Shown: positions 17,636-25,993, counted from the first letter of the stretch. The stretch is DNA of 34,988 nt from an uncultured beta proteobacterium (GCA_902825845.1 CADECM010000041.1:1-34988); one strand, 5' to 3'. Numbers and translations: made by a program. Notes: generated from the letters alone by a model not told the origin.

Positions 17636-19261
17636 TCAGAGCTTGGATACGCGGGTTTCCTTGCTGGTGATGAATTCCAGAAGCGCTGGCTGGCCGTTTT
17701 GGGTCGCCTCGATGCCGCGCTGGATCGCCGCCTTGATCTCGCCCGGCTGCGTCACTCGCTCGCCATAACCACCGAAGGCCTTGGCCATGTCGGCGTAATT
17801 GCCGGAGATGTCGGTCGAGCGGTATTTCTCGGTGGATACCGGCATCACCTTGAGTTCGATCGCCATCGAAAAGTTGTTGAGCAGGATCGAGAGTATCGGA
17901 ATGCGCTCGCGCACCGCCGTTTCGAAGTCCATGCCGGTGAAGCCGATCGCCGCATCGCCCCACAGATTCATGCACAGCTTGTCGGGCTTGGCGAGCTTCG
18001 CGCCCATGGCCATGCCGAGGCCGGAGCCGAGCTGCGTGGTCTTGCCCCAGCCCATATAGGACAGCGGCGTGGTGGAAACCCAGAACGGCGTAATCTGGTC
18101 GCGCGGGCTGCCGGCATCATGGGTCATGATGCAGTTGTCGCGATCGACGGTGTGCATCAAATCCCAGATTACGCGATACGGGTTCAACGGTGCATCGTTG
18201 CTGGTCAGCAACGGCTTCCACTGGGCGAGGAACTGCTCGCGCAATTTGGCGATTTCGGCGACCACGGCGGACGCATCGCGCGGCGATTTGATGGTCTGGC
18301 CGAGTTCGCCGATCAACGCGTTCAGCACGAGCTGGGCATCGCCGAGCAGGGCGACTTCCGCGCGCACGTCCTTGTTAAGATGATCGGGTTCGAGCGTGGC
18401 ATGCAGGAATTTCTTGTCGGCCGGGAACTTGATACCGAAGTTGGTTTCGGTGAACGAGCAGCCGATGCCAATGATGAGATCGGCATTCTTGATGAATTCG
18501 TGCACTGCCAACGGCACCGAGTTCCCGCCGGAACCGAGTGACAGCGGGTGATTCTCCGGAAAGCTCGACTTGCCACCGAGGCTGGTGGTGACCGGTGCGC
18601 CGAGAAGCTCCGCGAATTGCCTCAACTGTGGCCAGGCTTCGGCCCACTGCACGCCCGTGCCCGCATAGATGACCGGCCGCTTGGCCGCGAGGATCGCCGC
18701 AGCGGCCTTCCGCACGTCCGCGGGATCGGGCGCGGTGCGTGCCTTTACTACCGGGGTGTAGGTAAAGTCACCGATTTCTTCCTGCCACAGATCGGTGGGC
18801 ACTTCGATCAGGCACGGGCCACCGCGGCCGTTGCGCAGTTTGGAGAATGCCCGGCGCAGTGCGTTCGGCGTCTCTTTTGGCAGCATCAGATGTTCGGCGG
18901 ACTTGCTCACGCTGCGCATGTGCAACGCGGACGAGAAATTGGGGTCCACGCCCGCAATGCGCCGCGGATAGCCCTGCGGCACCACCAGCACCGGAATATT
19001 CTCGCTGTAACACTGCGCCACGCCGCCATACGCGTTCTCGGCGCCCGGACCGTGCTGCATGCAGAATGCACCAATCTTCTTGCCCGAGGTGACGCGCGAG
19101 ATCGCGTCCGCCATATGCAGCCCGATGCGCTCCTGCCGCACGATGATCGGACGGATGTTCTCCGCGGCAGCGAACTCGATCAAATGATTCACCGGATAAG
19201 CGCAGAGAATTTCCATTCCCTCTGCCTTCATGACACGTGCAATTGCTTCGCCGACTTTCAT
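17636..19261 (-). CDS. Thiamine-pyrophosphate-requiring enzyme, partner of the selenoprotein gene
   Basis: Seen: 541 residues from ATG 19261, with GAGGAT upstream. The frame reaches 19345 but crosses the likely promoter. PYR domain: Glu44 in VRQERIGLHMADA, then GAFCMQHGPGAENAYGGVAQ. A central domain carries VIYAGTGVQWAEAW. The PP domain has WGDAAIGFTGMDFETAVRERIPILSILLNN in two adjacent blocks, i.e. a ThDP motif beginning GDA (not GDG) and ending NN; this 'GFxGM-ET' form recalls oxalyl-CoA-decarboxylase-like members. Known family chemistry: decarboxylation or ligation of 2-oxo acids or oxalyl-type thioesters. Its stop is 109 bases before the UGSC selenoprotein start on the same strand. The two may act together, for instance with the Sec protein handling a redox or thiol step (inference). 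Confidence 0.9.
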   Translation of the reverse strand: MKVGEAIARVMKAEGMEILCAYPVNHLIEFAAAENIRPIIVRQERIGLHMADAISRVTSGKKIGAFCMQHGPGAENAYGGVAQCYSENIPVLVVPQGYPRRIAGVDPNFSSALHMRSVSKSAEHLMLPKETPNALRRAFSKLRNGRGGPCLIEVPTDLWQEEIGDFTYTPVVKARTAPDPADVRKAAAAILAAKRPVIYAGTGVQWAEAWPQLRQFAELLGAPVTTSLGGKSSFPENHPLSLGSGGNSVPLAVHEFIKNADLIIGIGCSFTETNFGIKFPADKKFLHATLEPDHLNKDVRAEVALLGDAQLVLNALIGELGQTIKSPRDASAVVAEIAKLREQFLAQWKPLLTSNDAPLNPYRVIWDLMHTVDRDNCIMTHDAGSPRDQITPFWVSTTPLSYMGWGKTTQLGSGLGMAMGAKLAKPDKLCMNLWGDAAIGFTGMDFETAVRERIPILSILLNNFSMAIELKVMPVSTEKYRSTDISGNYADMAKAFGGYGERVTQPGEIKAAIQRGIEATQNGQPALLEFITSKETRVSKL

Positions 19262-19306
19262 GAGATCCTCGATTGAAAAGGAATTGAATGATTTCCCGAC
19301 CAAGCC

Positions 19307-19335
19307 AATGTAGCCACTATCCTGAATGCCGTCAA
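19307..19335 (-). promoter_or_regulatory. Candidate sigma-70 promoter of the TPP enzyme-selenoprotein operon
   Basis: On the minus strand TTGACG (19330-19335) is followed after exactly 17 bases by TACATT (19307-19312). This is 5 of 6 and 4 of 6 matches to consensus. It lies about 45 bases upstream of ATG 19261 and supports that start over the in-frame one at 19345. Confidence 0.5.
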
Positions 19336-19427
19336 ACGTCGGCACGGAGAATGACTTCTGCGCGGCGCGTGCAGTTCCGGGTTTAAACTATGCTCTGGAT
19401 CAGACATTTCCGCAGAGGAGACCCCGC

Positions 19428-20378
19428 ATGGCTACGCCCAAAGTCACCTTCGGATGCGCAATCGGCCATATCGCGCCCGGACACATCGCCGAATTCGCAC
19501 AACGCGCGGAGGCGCTCGGTTACGACCGTCTGGTAAGCGGCGAGCACGTGCAGGATGGCAATCCCCCGATCCCGCGACTGCTCGCGCTGCCCGTGCTCGC
19601 CGCCGCGGCTGCCGCCACCAGGCGCATCCGCGTGATGAGCGGCATCGTCATCGCACCACTCTATCACCCGGTGATGCTCGCGAAACTGGTGGCCACGGTC
19701 GATCACATCGCCGGCGGGCGGTTTGACTTCGGCATCGGCATCAGCGGCCAGCGCGGAACCCGCATCGAGTACGACATCCTCAATGTGCCGGTGGAAACCC
19801 GCGGGCGACGCGCCGACGAGATGCTGCCGTTGCTGCGCCGGCTGTGGACCGAGGAGCATGTCACGCATCAGGGCACCCACTACCAGTTCGAGGATGCCAC
19901 GCTGCTGCCCCAGCCGGTGCAGCGGCCGGGCCCGCCAATCTGGATCGCCGGCCGCAGCGAAGCCGCAATGAGGCGCGCAGCCACCCTGGGCGATGGCTGG
20001 TATCCGACGCTGTTCACCGTGCGCCGCCTGAAGGAAAGCAACGATACGGTGCGCAGCCTTGCCGCGGCGAACGGCCGCGACCTGAGCACGTTTCACTTCG
20101 GCGTGTCGCAGACCACCTCGATCTCGGACGATCCAAAGCAGGCGCTCGCGGTGGCGGTGCAGAACCTGGGCAAGTACGCCACCGCGCAGCGCAGCGCCGA
20201 GGACGTCGCGAAAGCGCTGTCACTGACCGGCACCACACAGGCCTGCATCAAGGGCATCGAGGAACGCATCGACGCGGGCGTGCGCGACTTCATGCTCTCG
20301 TTTCTGGCCGAGGACGAGCAGGACACCTGCCGCCAGATGGAACTGGTCGCGAAAGAAGTCATGCCCTACTTCCGGTAG
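19428..20378 (+). CDS. LLM-class (luciferase-like) flavin-dependent oxidoreductase
   Basis: Seen: 316 residues from ATG 19428, with AGAGGAG before it; the frame open from 19326 has no leader-like extension. The luciferase-like TIM barrel is evident. It shows FAQRAEALGYDRLVSGEHV (about 22-40), RIRVMSGIVIAPLYHPVMLAKLVATVDH split over strands 3-4, GRFDFGIGISGQRG, RRADEMLPLLRRLW, PPIWIAGRSEAAMRRAATLGDGWYP, and a late helix with IEERIDAGVRDFMLSF. Known: such proteins use FMN or F420 for monooxygenation or hydride transfer; Proteobacterial members usually use FMN. It is divergent from the TPP enzyme-selenoprotein operon across a 166-base promoter region, so the two units could share regulation. Substrate unknown. 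Confidence 0.92.
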   Translation: MATPKVTFGCAIGHIAPGHIAEFAQRAEALGYDRLVSGEHVQDGNPPIPRLLALPVLAAAAAATRRIRVMSGIVIAPLYHPVMLAKLVATVDHIAGGRFDFGIGISGQRGTRIEYDILNVPVETRGRRADEMLPLLRRLWTEEHVTHQGTHYQFEDATLLPQPVQRPGPPIWIAGRSEAAMRRAATLGDGWYPTLFTVRRLKESNDTVRSLAAANGRDLSTFHFGVSQTTSISDDPKQALAVAVQNLGKYATAQRSAEDVAKALSLTGTTQACIKGIEERIDAGVRDFMLSFLAEDEQDTCRQMELVAKEVMPYFR

Positions 20379-20421
20379 CCCGCCGCGATCCCGTCCGATC
20401 GGAAAGGTAATCTGCCGACGG

Positions 20422-21171
20422 CTAGCTCGCGGGGCGATGCGCCCGGAAAAAACGTCTGACCTTCTCGATCGTTCTCGCTTTCAACGCCGGCGGATCGCGC
20501 CACGGGAACACCGTGATGTCGGCATTCGGGCAGAGCGAGGCGACTTCGATGGACGTCACGAGCGGATGGGCCGGCGTTTCATCGGGTAACACCAAAATCG
20601 GTGTCTGGCAGGTTCGCGCAAAGTCCTTGGTCACGCTGTACACGAATTCGGGATACACGCGGTAGAGCGCATGCAGGTAAGGCTCGACCTGTGCCAGGTT
20701 GAGATCGGGCCGCCTCGGCAGCAGTTCCGGCGCCCACACGTCTCGTCCGGAGTTGTACATGTAATCCGGGTGCTGCGGATGATGACCGACAGTCTGCACC
20801 AGCACGGCGGCCATGACACGCTCAGGCGCCCGCTCCATCAGTTTCATCGCAAAGCAGCCGCCGATGCAATTGCCCATGAACATGAACTGCCTGATCCCGA
20901 GGTGATCCATCAAGCCCAACTGGTCGTCGGCAAACGCGTCCCAAGGCCTGGCGGCCGGGATGGGGCCGGTGGATTCGCCGCCATTCGCGTTGCGCTGATC
21001 CATGGTAATACAGCGGAACTCGTCCGCGAATACCTCCATAGAATTGAATACCGCAGTACGCCAATTGCTGATGCGCGAGTTCAGGCCACCACCGGGCACC
21101 AGCAGCAGCGGAAAGCCGCTCCCGGCTTCCTCGTAGCGGATGCGAACGTTGCCTTTCTCGTAAAACGGCAT
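20422..21171 (-). CDS. Alpha/beta-hydrolase-fold protein with Cys at the nucleophile position
   Basis: Seen: 249 residues, GGAGGAAA upstream. Fold markers: LLLVPGGGLNSR (oxyanion region), ITMDQRNANG, then the nucleophile elbow MGNCIGG where Cys102 replaces the usual Ser. An acidic residue appears in LVLPDETPAHP. At the end, where a GH dipeptide normally carries the catalytic His, the sequence is VFPWRDPPALKA with no His. The classical triad is therefore incomplete. Cys nucleophiles are known in dienelactone-hydrolase-like members, but those keep the His. It begins 21 bases after the stop of the monooxygenase gene, so the pair is almost certainly one transcript. A Baeyer-Villiger product (ester or lactone) would be the natural substrate if it is active (inference). 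Confidence 0.88.
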   Translation of the reverse strand: MPFYEKGNVRIRYEEAGSGFPLLLVPGGGLNSRISNWRTAVFNSMEVFADEFRCITMDQRNANGGESTGPIPAARPWDAFADDQLGLMDHLGIRQFMFMGNCIGGCFAMKLMERAPERVMAAVLVQTVGHHPQHPDYMYNSGRDVWAPELLPRRPDLNLAQVEPYLHALYRVYPEFVYSVTKDFARTCQTPILVLPDETPAHPLVTSIEVASLCPNADITVFPWRDPPALKARTIEKVRRFFRAHRPAS

Positions 21172-21192
21172 GACATTTCCTCCGTGGCAGAG

Positions 21193-22836
21193 TCAAGCCT
21201 GTGCGAGCCCCGGGTAACCCGCCGCGGCAATGGCGTCGCAATGCTCCCGATAGGCCGGATGGCCGCCGCTGTAGCGCATGATCCGCGGAAGTTGTTTGCC
21301 TTCGACATTGCGATTCACACCCGTCATCCAGGAGCCGACCTCGTTTGCCAGCAGCCCCTGACCGAGGGCCAGTACGTGATCGGTCCATTCGCCGACACCG
21401 GCTGCGGTGGCTTCGATCCGGGTGAGCCCGCGCTGCATCGCATGCTGGATGACGCCGGTCACCCACTCGACGCTGTATTCCGCCGTGCGTGTGTAGTTGG
21501 ACAGGCCGGCATGCGGCCCCATCGCCATCAGCATGTTCGGAAAGCCGTGCACCAACACGCCCAGATAGGTCTGCGGCCCGTTTGCCCACGCATCCTTCAG
21601 GCGCACACCATCGACACCCTGCATATCAATGCGGTCGAAGGCACCGGTGATGGCGTCGAACCCGGTGGCGTAAATGATGATGTCGAACTCGAATTGCGCC
21701 TGGCTGGTTTGGATGCCACCCGCCACTACGCGCTCGATCGGCGTCTCGTTGATGTCGACCAGCTCGACGTTGGGCTGGTTGAACACCTCGTAGTAGCCGT
21801 TCTCGAGCGGCGGCCGGCGGGTGCCCCAACCGTGGTTCTTGGGAATCAACTTTTCCGCAACCGCCGGATCGTGCACGCGGCTGCGAATCTTGTTCGCGAT
21901 AAATTCGCTGGCCAGCGCGTTGGCGGCACGGTCGGTCAGCACGTCGCGAAAGTTGGCCTGCCACAGGGCGAAGCCGGGCTCGTTGTAGCGCTTTTCCCAC
22001 AGCGCGGTGCGTTCCTCGGGCGTGGCTTCAAATGTCGAGCGCGGGTCCGGCCCATGGATATAGCAACTGGGTGTGGTGCCGCACAGCGCCAGGATCTCCG
22101 GATAGCGCTCGCGTATGCCGCGCATCTCCTCCTCGGAAATCCTGCCGTTGTGCTGCGGCACGCACCAATTCGGGTTGCGCTGGAATACGGTCAACCGGGA
22201 AGCGGTCTTGGCGACTTCCTGGATCGCCTGCACGGCAGTCGCCCCGGTGCCAATGATGCCGACGCGCTTGCCGTCGAAATTAATCCCTTCCTTTGGCCAG
22301 TTGTGCGTGTGGCACGACTGGCCCTTGAACGAGTCGATGCCCGGTATGTTGTTGGGCATGGTCGGTGCGGAGAGCACGCCGATCGCAGTAACCAGAAACC
22401 GCGTGGTAAAGCTGCCGCCATCGGCAAGTATGATCTCCCAGCTTCGCGTGGCCTCATGGTAGCGGGCCGCGGTGACGCGGGTGTTGAATTGAATGTCGCG
22501 TCGCAGATCCAACTTGTCAGCGACGAAGTTCAGATAGCGCTCGTTCTCCGGCTGGGAAGAAAAGTGTTCGCTCCAATCCCACTCGTCGAGCAATTCCTTC
22601 GAGAATGCATAGCCATAGGTCCAGCTTTCGGAGTCAAAGCGCGCGCCGGGATACCGGTTCCAGTACCAGGTGCCCCCAACCCCGCTGGCGGCCTCGAAGG
22701 CGCGCACCTGGAGTCCCAGTTCGCGCAGCTTGTGGAGTTGATAGAGACCGGTCACGCCGGCGCCGATCACCACCGCATCGAAATCCAAATGTGCTGGCCC
22801 TGCGGTATTCAGTGCCTCCGACGTTGCAGTGTCCAT
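21193..22836 (-). CDS. Baeyer-Villiger-type flavin monooxygenase
   Basis: Seen: 547 residues with GGGAGG before ATG. Two Rossmann dinucleotide motifs are present: GAGVTG (25-30, FAD) and GTGATA (196-201, NADPH). Between them lie GGTWYWNRYPGARFD (about 54-68) and FKGQSCHTHNWP (170-181). The latter matches the Baeyer-Villiger fingerprint FxGxxxHTxxWP exactly. Length agrees with type I BVMOs such as cyclohexanone or phenylacetone monooxygenase. Known: NADPH- and O2-dependent insertion of oxygen next to a ketone, giving an ester or lactone. The downstream alpha/beta hydrolase (21-base gap) would cleave it. GST and MmgE/PrpD genes upstream on the same strand may be part of a wider catabolic run, but the 98-base gap to the GST leaves operon membership open. 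Confidence 0.93.
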   Translation of the reverse strand: MDTATSEALNTAGPAHLDFDAVVIGAGVTGLYQLHKLRELGLQVRAFEAASGVGGTWYWNRYPGARFDSESWTYGYAFSKELLDEWDWSEHFSSQPENERYLNFVADKLDLRRDIQFNTRVTAARYHEATRSWEIILADGGSFTTRFLVTAIGVLSAPTMPNNIPGIDSFKGQSCHTHNWPKEGINFDGKRVGIIGTGATAVQAIQEVAKTASRLTVFQRNPNWCVPQHNGRISEEEMRGIRERYPEILALCGTTPSCYIHGPDPRSTFEATPEERTALWEKRYNEPGFALWQANFRDVLTDRAANALASEFIANKIRSRVHDPAVAEKLIPKNHGWGTRRPPLENGYYEVFNQPNVELVDINETPIERVVAGGIQTSQAQFEFDIIIYATGFDAITGAFDRIDMQGVDGVRLKDAWANGPQTYLGVLVHGFPNMLMAMGPHAGLSNYTRTAEYSVEWVTGVIQHAMQRGLTRIEATAAGVGEWTDHVLALGQGLLANEVGSWMTGVNRNVEGKQLPRIMRYSGGHPAYREHCDAIAAAGYPGLAQA

Positions 22837-22934
22837 TTCGATCCTCCCGCACCGACCAGCCTTGACGACACGGCGTCTTCGGCATGCCGGCGCTGATTCA
22901 ATGCATTATCGACCGCGCCCCACACCATCCGTCA

Positions 22935-23591
22935 TCAGCCGCGCGATGCGATCTCCTGCGTACGCTTCGCGTTGACCTTGATCACATGCTCCTGATACGC
23001 CGGCCGCGCCGCCATCCGCTCGTACCACGCGCGCACATTGCGATGCGCGGGCAGCGCGGCCTTGGGCGTCCAGTTGAACCACCGATGCGTCAGCGACCCG
23101 GCCGGAATGTCGGCCATGGTGAGATGGTCGCCACACAGGTATAGCCGGCCTGCAAGATGCTGGTCGAGGATGTCCAGCCACTTCACCTGCGCCTTGACCG
23201 CGGCCAGAATCGCGTCCTGACTTCTTTTGTCTTCAGGCCCGAAATAGTTCTGCAGGTAGACGTTGTTGAAACCCGCGAAGTTGAGCGAGCTCCAGTCCAT
23301 CCATTTCTCCGCGTCGGCGCGGCCGCGCGCCGTGTCGGGACAGAGATTGCCCAGACTGTGCTTCGTGCACAGATAGCGCACCACCGCGCCCGACTCCCAC
23401 AGCGTCCAGCCGTCTTCCTCCTCCAGCGTCGGCAGACGGCCGTTCGGGTTTTTGCGCCGGTACTCCGGGTCGTCATTGCCGCCGAACTCGCCGCCCCAGT
23501 CGATGCGCTGGTGCGCGATCCCCAGTTCGCCGATGCACCACATCGCCTTGATGACGTTCGAGCCGTCCGCGCGTCCCCATATTTTCAGCAT
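22935..23591 (-). CDS. Glutathione S-transferase family protein
   Basis: Seen: 218 residues; GAGG stands seven bases before ATG. The N-terminal thioredoxin-like domain has MLKIWGRADGSNVIKAMW (Ser/Asn at the usual catalytic region), KNPNGRLPTLEEEDG (cis-Pro loop) and LWESGAVVRYL (Glu-Ser gamma-glutamyl contact). The all-alpha C-terminal domain contains YLCGDHLTMADIPAG, the N-capping box motif with the conserved Asp. Known: glutathione conjugation, isomerisation or dehalogenation in the cytoplasm. It sits downstream of an MmgE/PrpD gene and upstream of the Baeyer-Villiger monooxygenase, all on the minus strand, in keeping with a xenobiotic or aromatic-type catabolic cluster. Confidence 0.93.
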   Translation of the reverse strand: MLKIWGRADGSNVIKAMWCIGELGIAHQRIDWGGEFGGNDDPEYRRKNPNGRLPTLEEEDGWTLWESGAVVRYLCTKHSLGNLCPDTARGRADAEKWMDWSSLNFAGFNNVYLQNYFGPEDKRSQDAILAAVKAQVKWLDILDQHLAGRLYLCGDHLTMADIPAGSLTHRWFNWTPKAALPAHRNVRAWYERMAARPAYQEHVIKVNAKRTQEIASRG

Positions 23592-23642
23592 GTCGTTGCC
23601 TCACCTTGGTTATCAACTTTCAGCACATTAAATCCGATCAGT

Positions 23643-23700
23643 GCGGGATCACTCCCGCCCCACCCGTTGCGCCGTGTCGCTGCAGCGGCACGGCGCAACG
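23643..23700. repeat. Tandem hairpins after the MmgE/PrpD gene
   Basis: CGTTGCGCCGTG (23665-23676) pairs perfectly with CACGGCGCAACG (23689-23700), and the inner CGCTGCAGCG extends the palindrome to nearly 36 bases. A second hairpin, GCGGGA (23643-23648) with TCCCGC (23653-23658), follows. They start 8 bases after the MmgE/PrpD stop on the minus strand. No U-run follows, so they may mark 3' end processing or a weak terminator. Confidence 0.65.
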
Positions 23701-23708
23701 TTTGCCGC

Positions 23709-25118
23709 TTATTTCGCCAGCGCGCTCTCCTGGGACGCGCGCGGCTTTGTTGCGACCGGCTGTGACGGCACCAGCGCGCGCGCCAGCTCCGCCACGTTGG
23801 CCAGATTCTGCGTGTTGATCGCAAGTTCCAGTGCACGCTTGGCACCCGCGGCGCCGAGCACCCGCGCCGAGCAATCGAGGAATTTTTCGTCGCGCTCTTC
23901 CGCCAGCACCGGCCATTGCCGCGAGCCGGGCGCGCGGTCTTCGCGCAGCCGGTATTCGTTGCTCTTGGTCTTGATATAGATTTCATTGAAGCCGACGGCG
24001 CCGGTGTACATCTTGTTGTCCTCGATGCGGTAGCGCTTGACACTGGGCATGAGCTTGCGCACTTCGGGCCGTTGCACCATGGCATCTTCGAAGGTGTCGA
24101 TGTTGACCTTGCGATCCAGCAGCATGGCGGTGGCGACATACTCGATGCTGAATTTACCCTCCAAGCCGGTCTGCGGGTTGGTGTGGATCAGCGCGGTGTC
24201 GCTGCCGGGCGGGAAGCCGATCTCGACCTTTTCCACGTCTTCGGCTTTGATGTCGTGCTGCTTGAGGAACGGCAGCATGGCGCCGATGGACCGGTGGTTG
24301 CAATAGCAGCACGGCCAGCGTTTGAAACTGATGCCCGGCGCGATGACTTCCCACGGTTTGCCCAGTTGGGCGAGCAAAGGCTCCAGCGGCTCGCCGTCCT
24401 TTTCCGAGTACGTCGCAAGAAAACTGCCCTTGCCGTCAAAAATGGTGGTACTCGCGGTAAACCCGGCGCGTGCCAGCAATACCGATTGCACCGCGCAGCG
24501 CGCCGCGTGCCCGGCATGGAACGGTTTGGTCATGGTACCGAAGTTGGCCAACAACCCGGATGCCTGCGACGCCGCGAGCCCCAGCGCGTGCTGCAACTGG
24601 CTCACGCTGAGTTTCATCAGCCGTGCAGCCGCGGCCGCCGAGGCGAACACGCCGGTGGTGGCGGTGGCGTGCCAGCCGCGCTGATAGTGGCCGGTGCCCA
24701 GCGCCACGCCCAGCTTACCCGCGACCTCCAGACCGATCGCATACGCCGCGAGCACTTCTTTGCCGGACGCACCGACGGCTTCGCCCACCGAGATCACCGC
24801 GGGAATCAATGTAGTGCTGGGATGCCCATGAACATTGGACTGCACATCATCGAAATCGAGCGCGTGACTGAGGATGCCGTTGACGAACGCCGCCTCCGCC
24901 ATGGTGGTCGAAACGGCGCTGCCCCAGATCGCGGCTTCCTTGCGCGCGCCCAGATCGCGCACATAGCGCAATGCGATCTCGGCCACGTCGTCGACCGAGC
25001 CGGCAAGCGCGCAGCCGACGGTGTCGATCAGCGCGTCTCGTGACGCGTCCAGAACATCTGCGGGCAACGCGGATGTCGGTGTGTTGATTACGAATTCTGC
25101 CAGGCGTTGCGTGAGCAT
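23709..25118 (-). CDS. MmgE/PrpD family protein
   Basis: Seen: 469 residues, GGGAGAT before ATG. Hallmarks: the N-terminal LIDTVGCALAGS (about 31-42), VNGILSHALDFDDV (about 79-92, the usual D-F-D-D site), HGHPSTTLIPA, GRGWHATATTG-like GWHATATTGVFASAAAAARL (about 150-169), KPFHAGHAARCAVQS, and FKRWPCCYCNHRSIGA in the C-terminal half. All are typical of MmgE/PrpD (2-methylcitrate or cis-aconitate-type dehydratase fold). Known: proven members are 2-methylcitrate dehydratase and cis-aconitate decarboxylase, but most homologues sit in catabolic clusters with unknown substrates. No prpB/prpC partner is here, so the methylcitrate cycle is not indicated. Heads the minus-strand run down to the hydrolase at 20422. 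Confidence 0.93.
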   Translation of the reverse strand: MLTQRLAEFVINTPTSALPADVLDASRDALIDTVGCALAGSVDDVAEIALRYVRDLGARKEAAIWGSAVSTTMAEAAFVNGILSHALDFDDVQSNVHGHPSTTLIPAVISVGEAVGASGKEVLAAYAIGLEVAGKLGVALGTGHYQRGWHATATTGVFASAAAAARLMKLSVSQLQHALGLAASQASGLLANFGTMTKPFHAGHAARCAVQSVLLARAGFTASTTIFDGKGSFLATYSEKDGEPLEPLLAQLGKPWEVIAPGISFKRWPCCYCNHRSIGAMLPFLKQHDIKAEDVEKVEIGFPPGSDTALIHTNPQTGLEGKFSIEYVATAMLLDRKVNIDTFEDAMVQRPEVRKLMPSVKRYRIEDNKMYTGAVGFNEIYIKTKSNEYRLREDRAPGSRQWPVLAEERDEKFLDCSARVLGAAGAKRALELAINTQNLANVAELARALVPSQPVATKPRASQESALAK

Positions 25119-25246
25119 GGGCTATCTCCCTGTTGAATGAGCCGGATGAACAACTCAAGATAATACACCCGCGGGGCGGGCGACAATGGCGATGCGCCAT
25201 TACCACGAGCATTCATACCCACACTCTGAAACTTGCTGCAGCGTAC

Positions 25247-25274
25247 AAAAAAACCGCCCCGAATGTCGAGGCGG
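25247..25274 (-). terminator. Terminator-like hairpin, orphan
   Basis: On the minus strand CCGCC (25270-25274) pairs with GGCGG (25254-25258) over an 11-base loop, followed directly by seven T residues (25247-25253). The nearest upstream gene on that strand ends 240 bases away at 25515. It may close that transcript or a small RNA in between. Confidence 0.65.
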
Positions 25275-25365
25275 CTGTTGGGGTCGGGCGATAATCGCGC
25301 AGCTTCCAGCACGGCCAATTTGTATGGTTCATCCTGACTTCGAGTGGATGAACAGCCACCATTGC

Positions 25366-25384
25366 CATTCCCGCGCAGGCGGAA
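25366..25384. repeat. Degenerate REP-like palindrome
   Basis: ATTCCCGCGCAGGCGGAA: same core as the perfect copy at 29532-29559, but one G is missing from the right arm. Confidence 0.5.
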
Positions 25385-25418
25385 CCCATAACACAGCTGC
25401 ATGAGGTACTCCCTGAGT

Positions 25419-25438
25419 ATTCCCGTCTGCGCGGGAAT
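25419..25438. repeat. REP-like palindrome, inverted copy
   Basis: ATTCCCG (25419-25425) pairs with CGGGAAT (25432-25438) around TCTGCG. It is the same repeat in the opposite orientation to the copy 50 bases away. Confidence 0.55.
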
Positions 25439-25514
25439 GACAGGGTTGCTTTCGCATGATTTTCCGGCTCACATGGCGTTTACCGCCATGTCCACAGAAA
25501 GCCCGATAAGTCCT

Positions 25515-25862
25515 CTATTTATGTGCAGTCTGCCTGTCATGCTTCTGGCGATAGATGCGGGCGCTTTGCACATCCTGCGCTTTTTCGATGCGGTTCGCTT
25601 CCGCCTTGGAAATCTTGCCGTCAGCGCGGGCGCGGTTTTCCATCTTGTTCACGTGGGCCTGCCCCCTGTCGAGGCGCGCGGTTTCGCGCTGGTTCAATTG
25701 ACCCGACTGAACGCCCTGATTGATGCGTTGATCCTGATTGGCCTGGCGCTGGTCGATACGCTTGCTGCGCACATCACTCGGCGTGGTTGCGGTTGTCTGC
25801 GCGCCCGCCAACGCGGGAAGGGCAATCATCGCAATTGCTGCCATCATCCATTTGAGCTTCAT
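25515..25862 (-). CDS. Small exported protein rich in Arg, Gln and Asp
   Basis: Seen: 115 residues with AAGGGAAC before the ATG. The signal peptide MKLKWMMAAIAMIALPALAG cleaves after AGA, before QTTATTPSD. The mature part is about 95 residues, strongly hydrophilic and predicted helical, built of charged Arg/Gln/Asn/Lys-rich repeats. It includes LDRGQAHVNKMENRARADGKISKAEANRIEKAQDV in two adjacent segments and ends in QKHDRQTAHK. The ADGKISKAEANRI part looks like a loop-helix resembling an EF-hand-type calcium loop (D-G-K-I-S..E). Similar small periplasmic proteins are common in Betaproteobacteria, without known function (from memory). Monocistronic; flanked by the REP-like repeats on its 3' side. 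A TATAAC hexamer lies upstream on the minus strand but without a well-spaced -35. Confidence 0.8.
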   Translation of the reverse strand: MKLKWMMAAIAMIALPALAGAQTTATTPSDVRSKRIDQRQANQDQRINQGVQSGQLNQRETARLDRGQAHVNKMENRARADGKISKAEANRIEKAQDVQSARIYRQKHDRQTAHK

Positions 25863-25993
25863 TGGTTGTTCCCTTTTTTACGGTTCACGGATAGGGGCAT
25901 TCCCATCCCTGCCAAAGCCGCATCCTACGCACCAGTGAAATGTTCAGGTTATACAAAGTGTAAAAGGGTGTAACTTGCAATTCAAAAAATATT

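Larger units (their letters stand above)
25119..25514. other. Intergenic region with an orphan terminator and two REP-like copies
   Basis: No convincing protein gene in these 396 bases. It contains a minus-strand terminator-like hairpin (25247-25274) and two partial copies of the TTCCCGC-GCAG-GCGGGAA repeat in opposite orientation (about 25366-25384 and 25419-25438). Each is described separately. Confidence 0.5.

Noticed and set aside
20671..22896. 741-codon plus-strand ORF opposite the hydrolase and monooxygenase
   Set aside because: Antisense shadow of GC-rich coding DNA. Composition is His/Arg/Gly-rich with no domain, and the minus strand has two clear enzymes.
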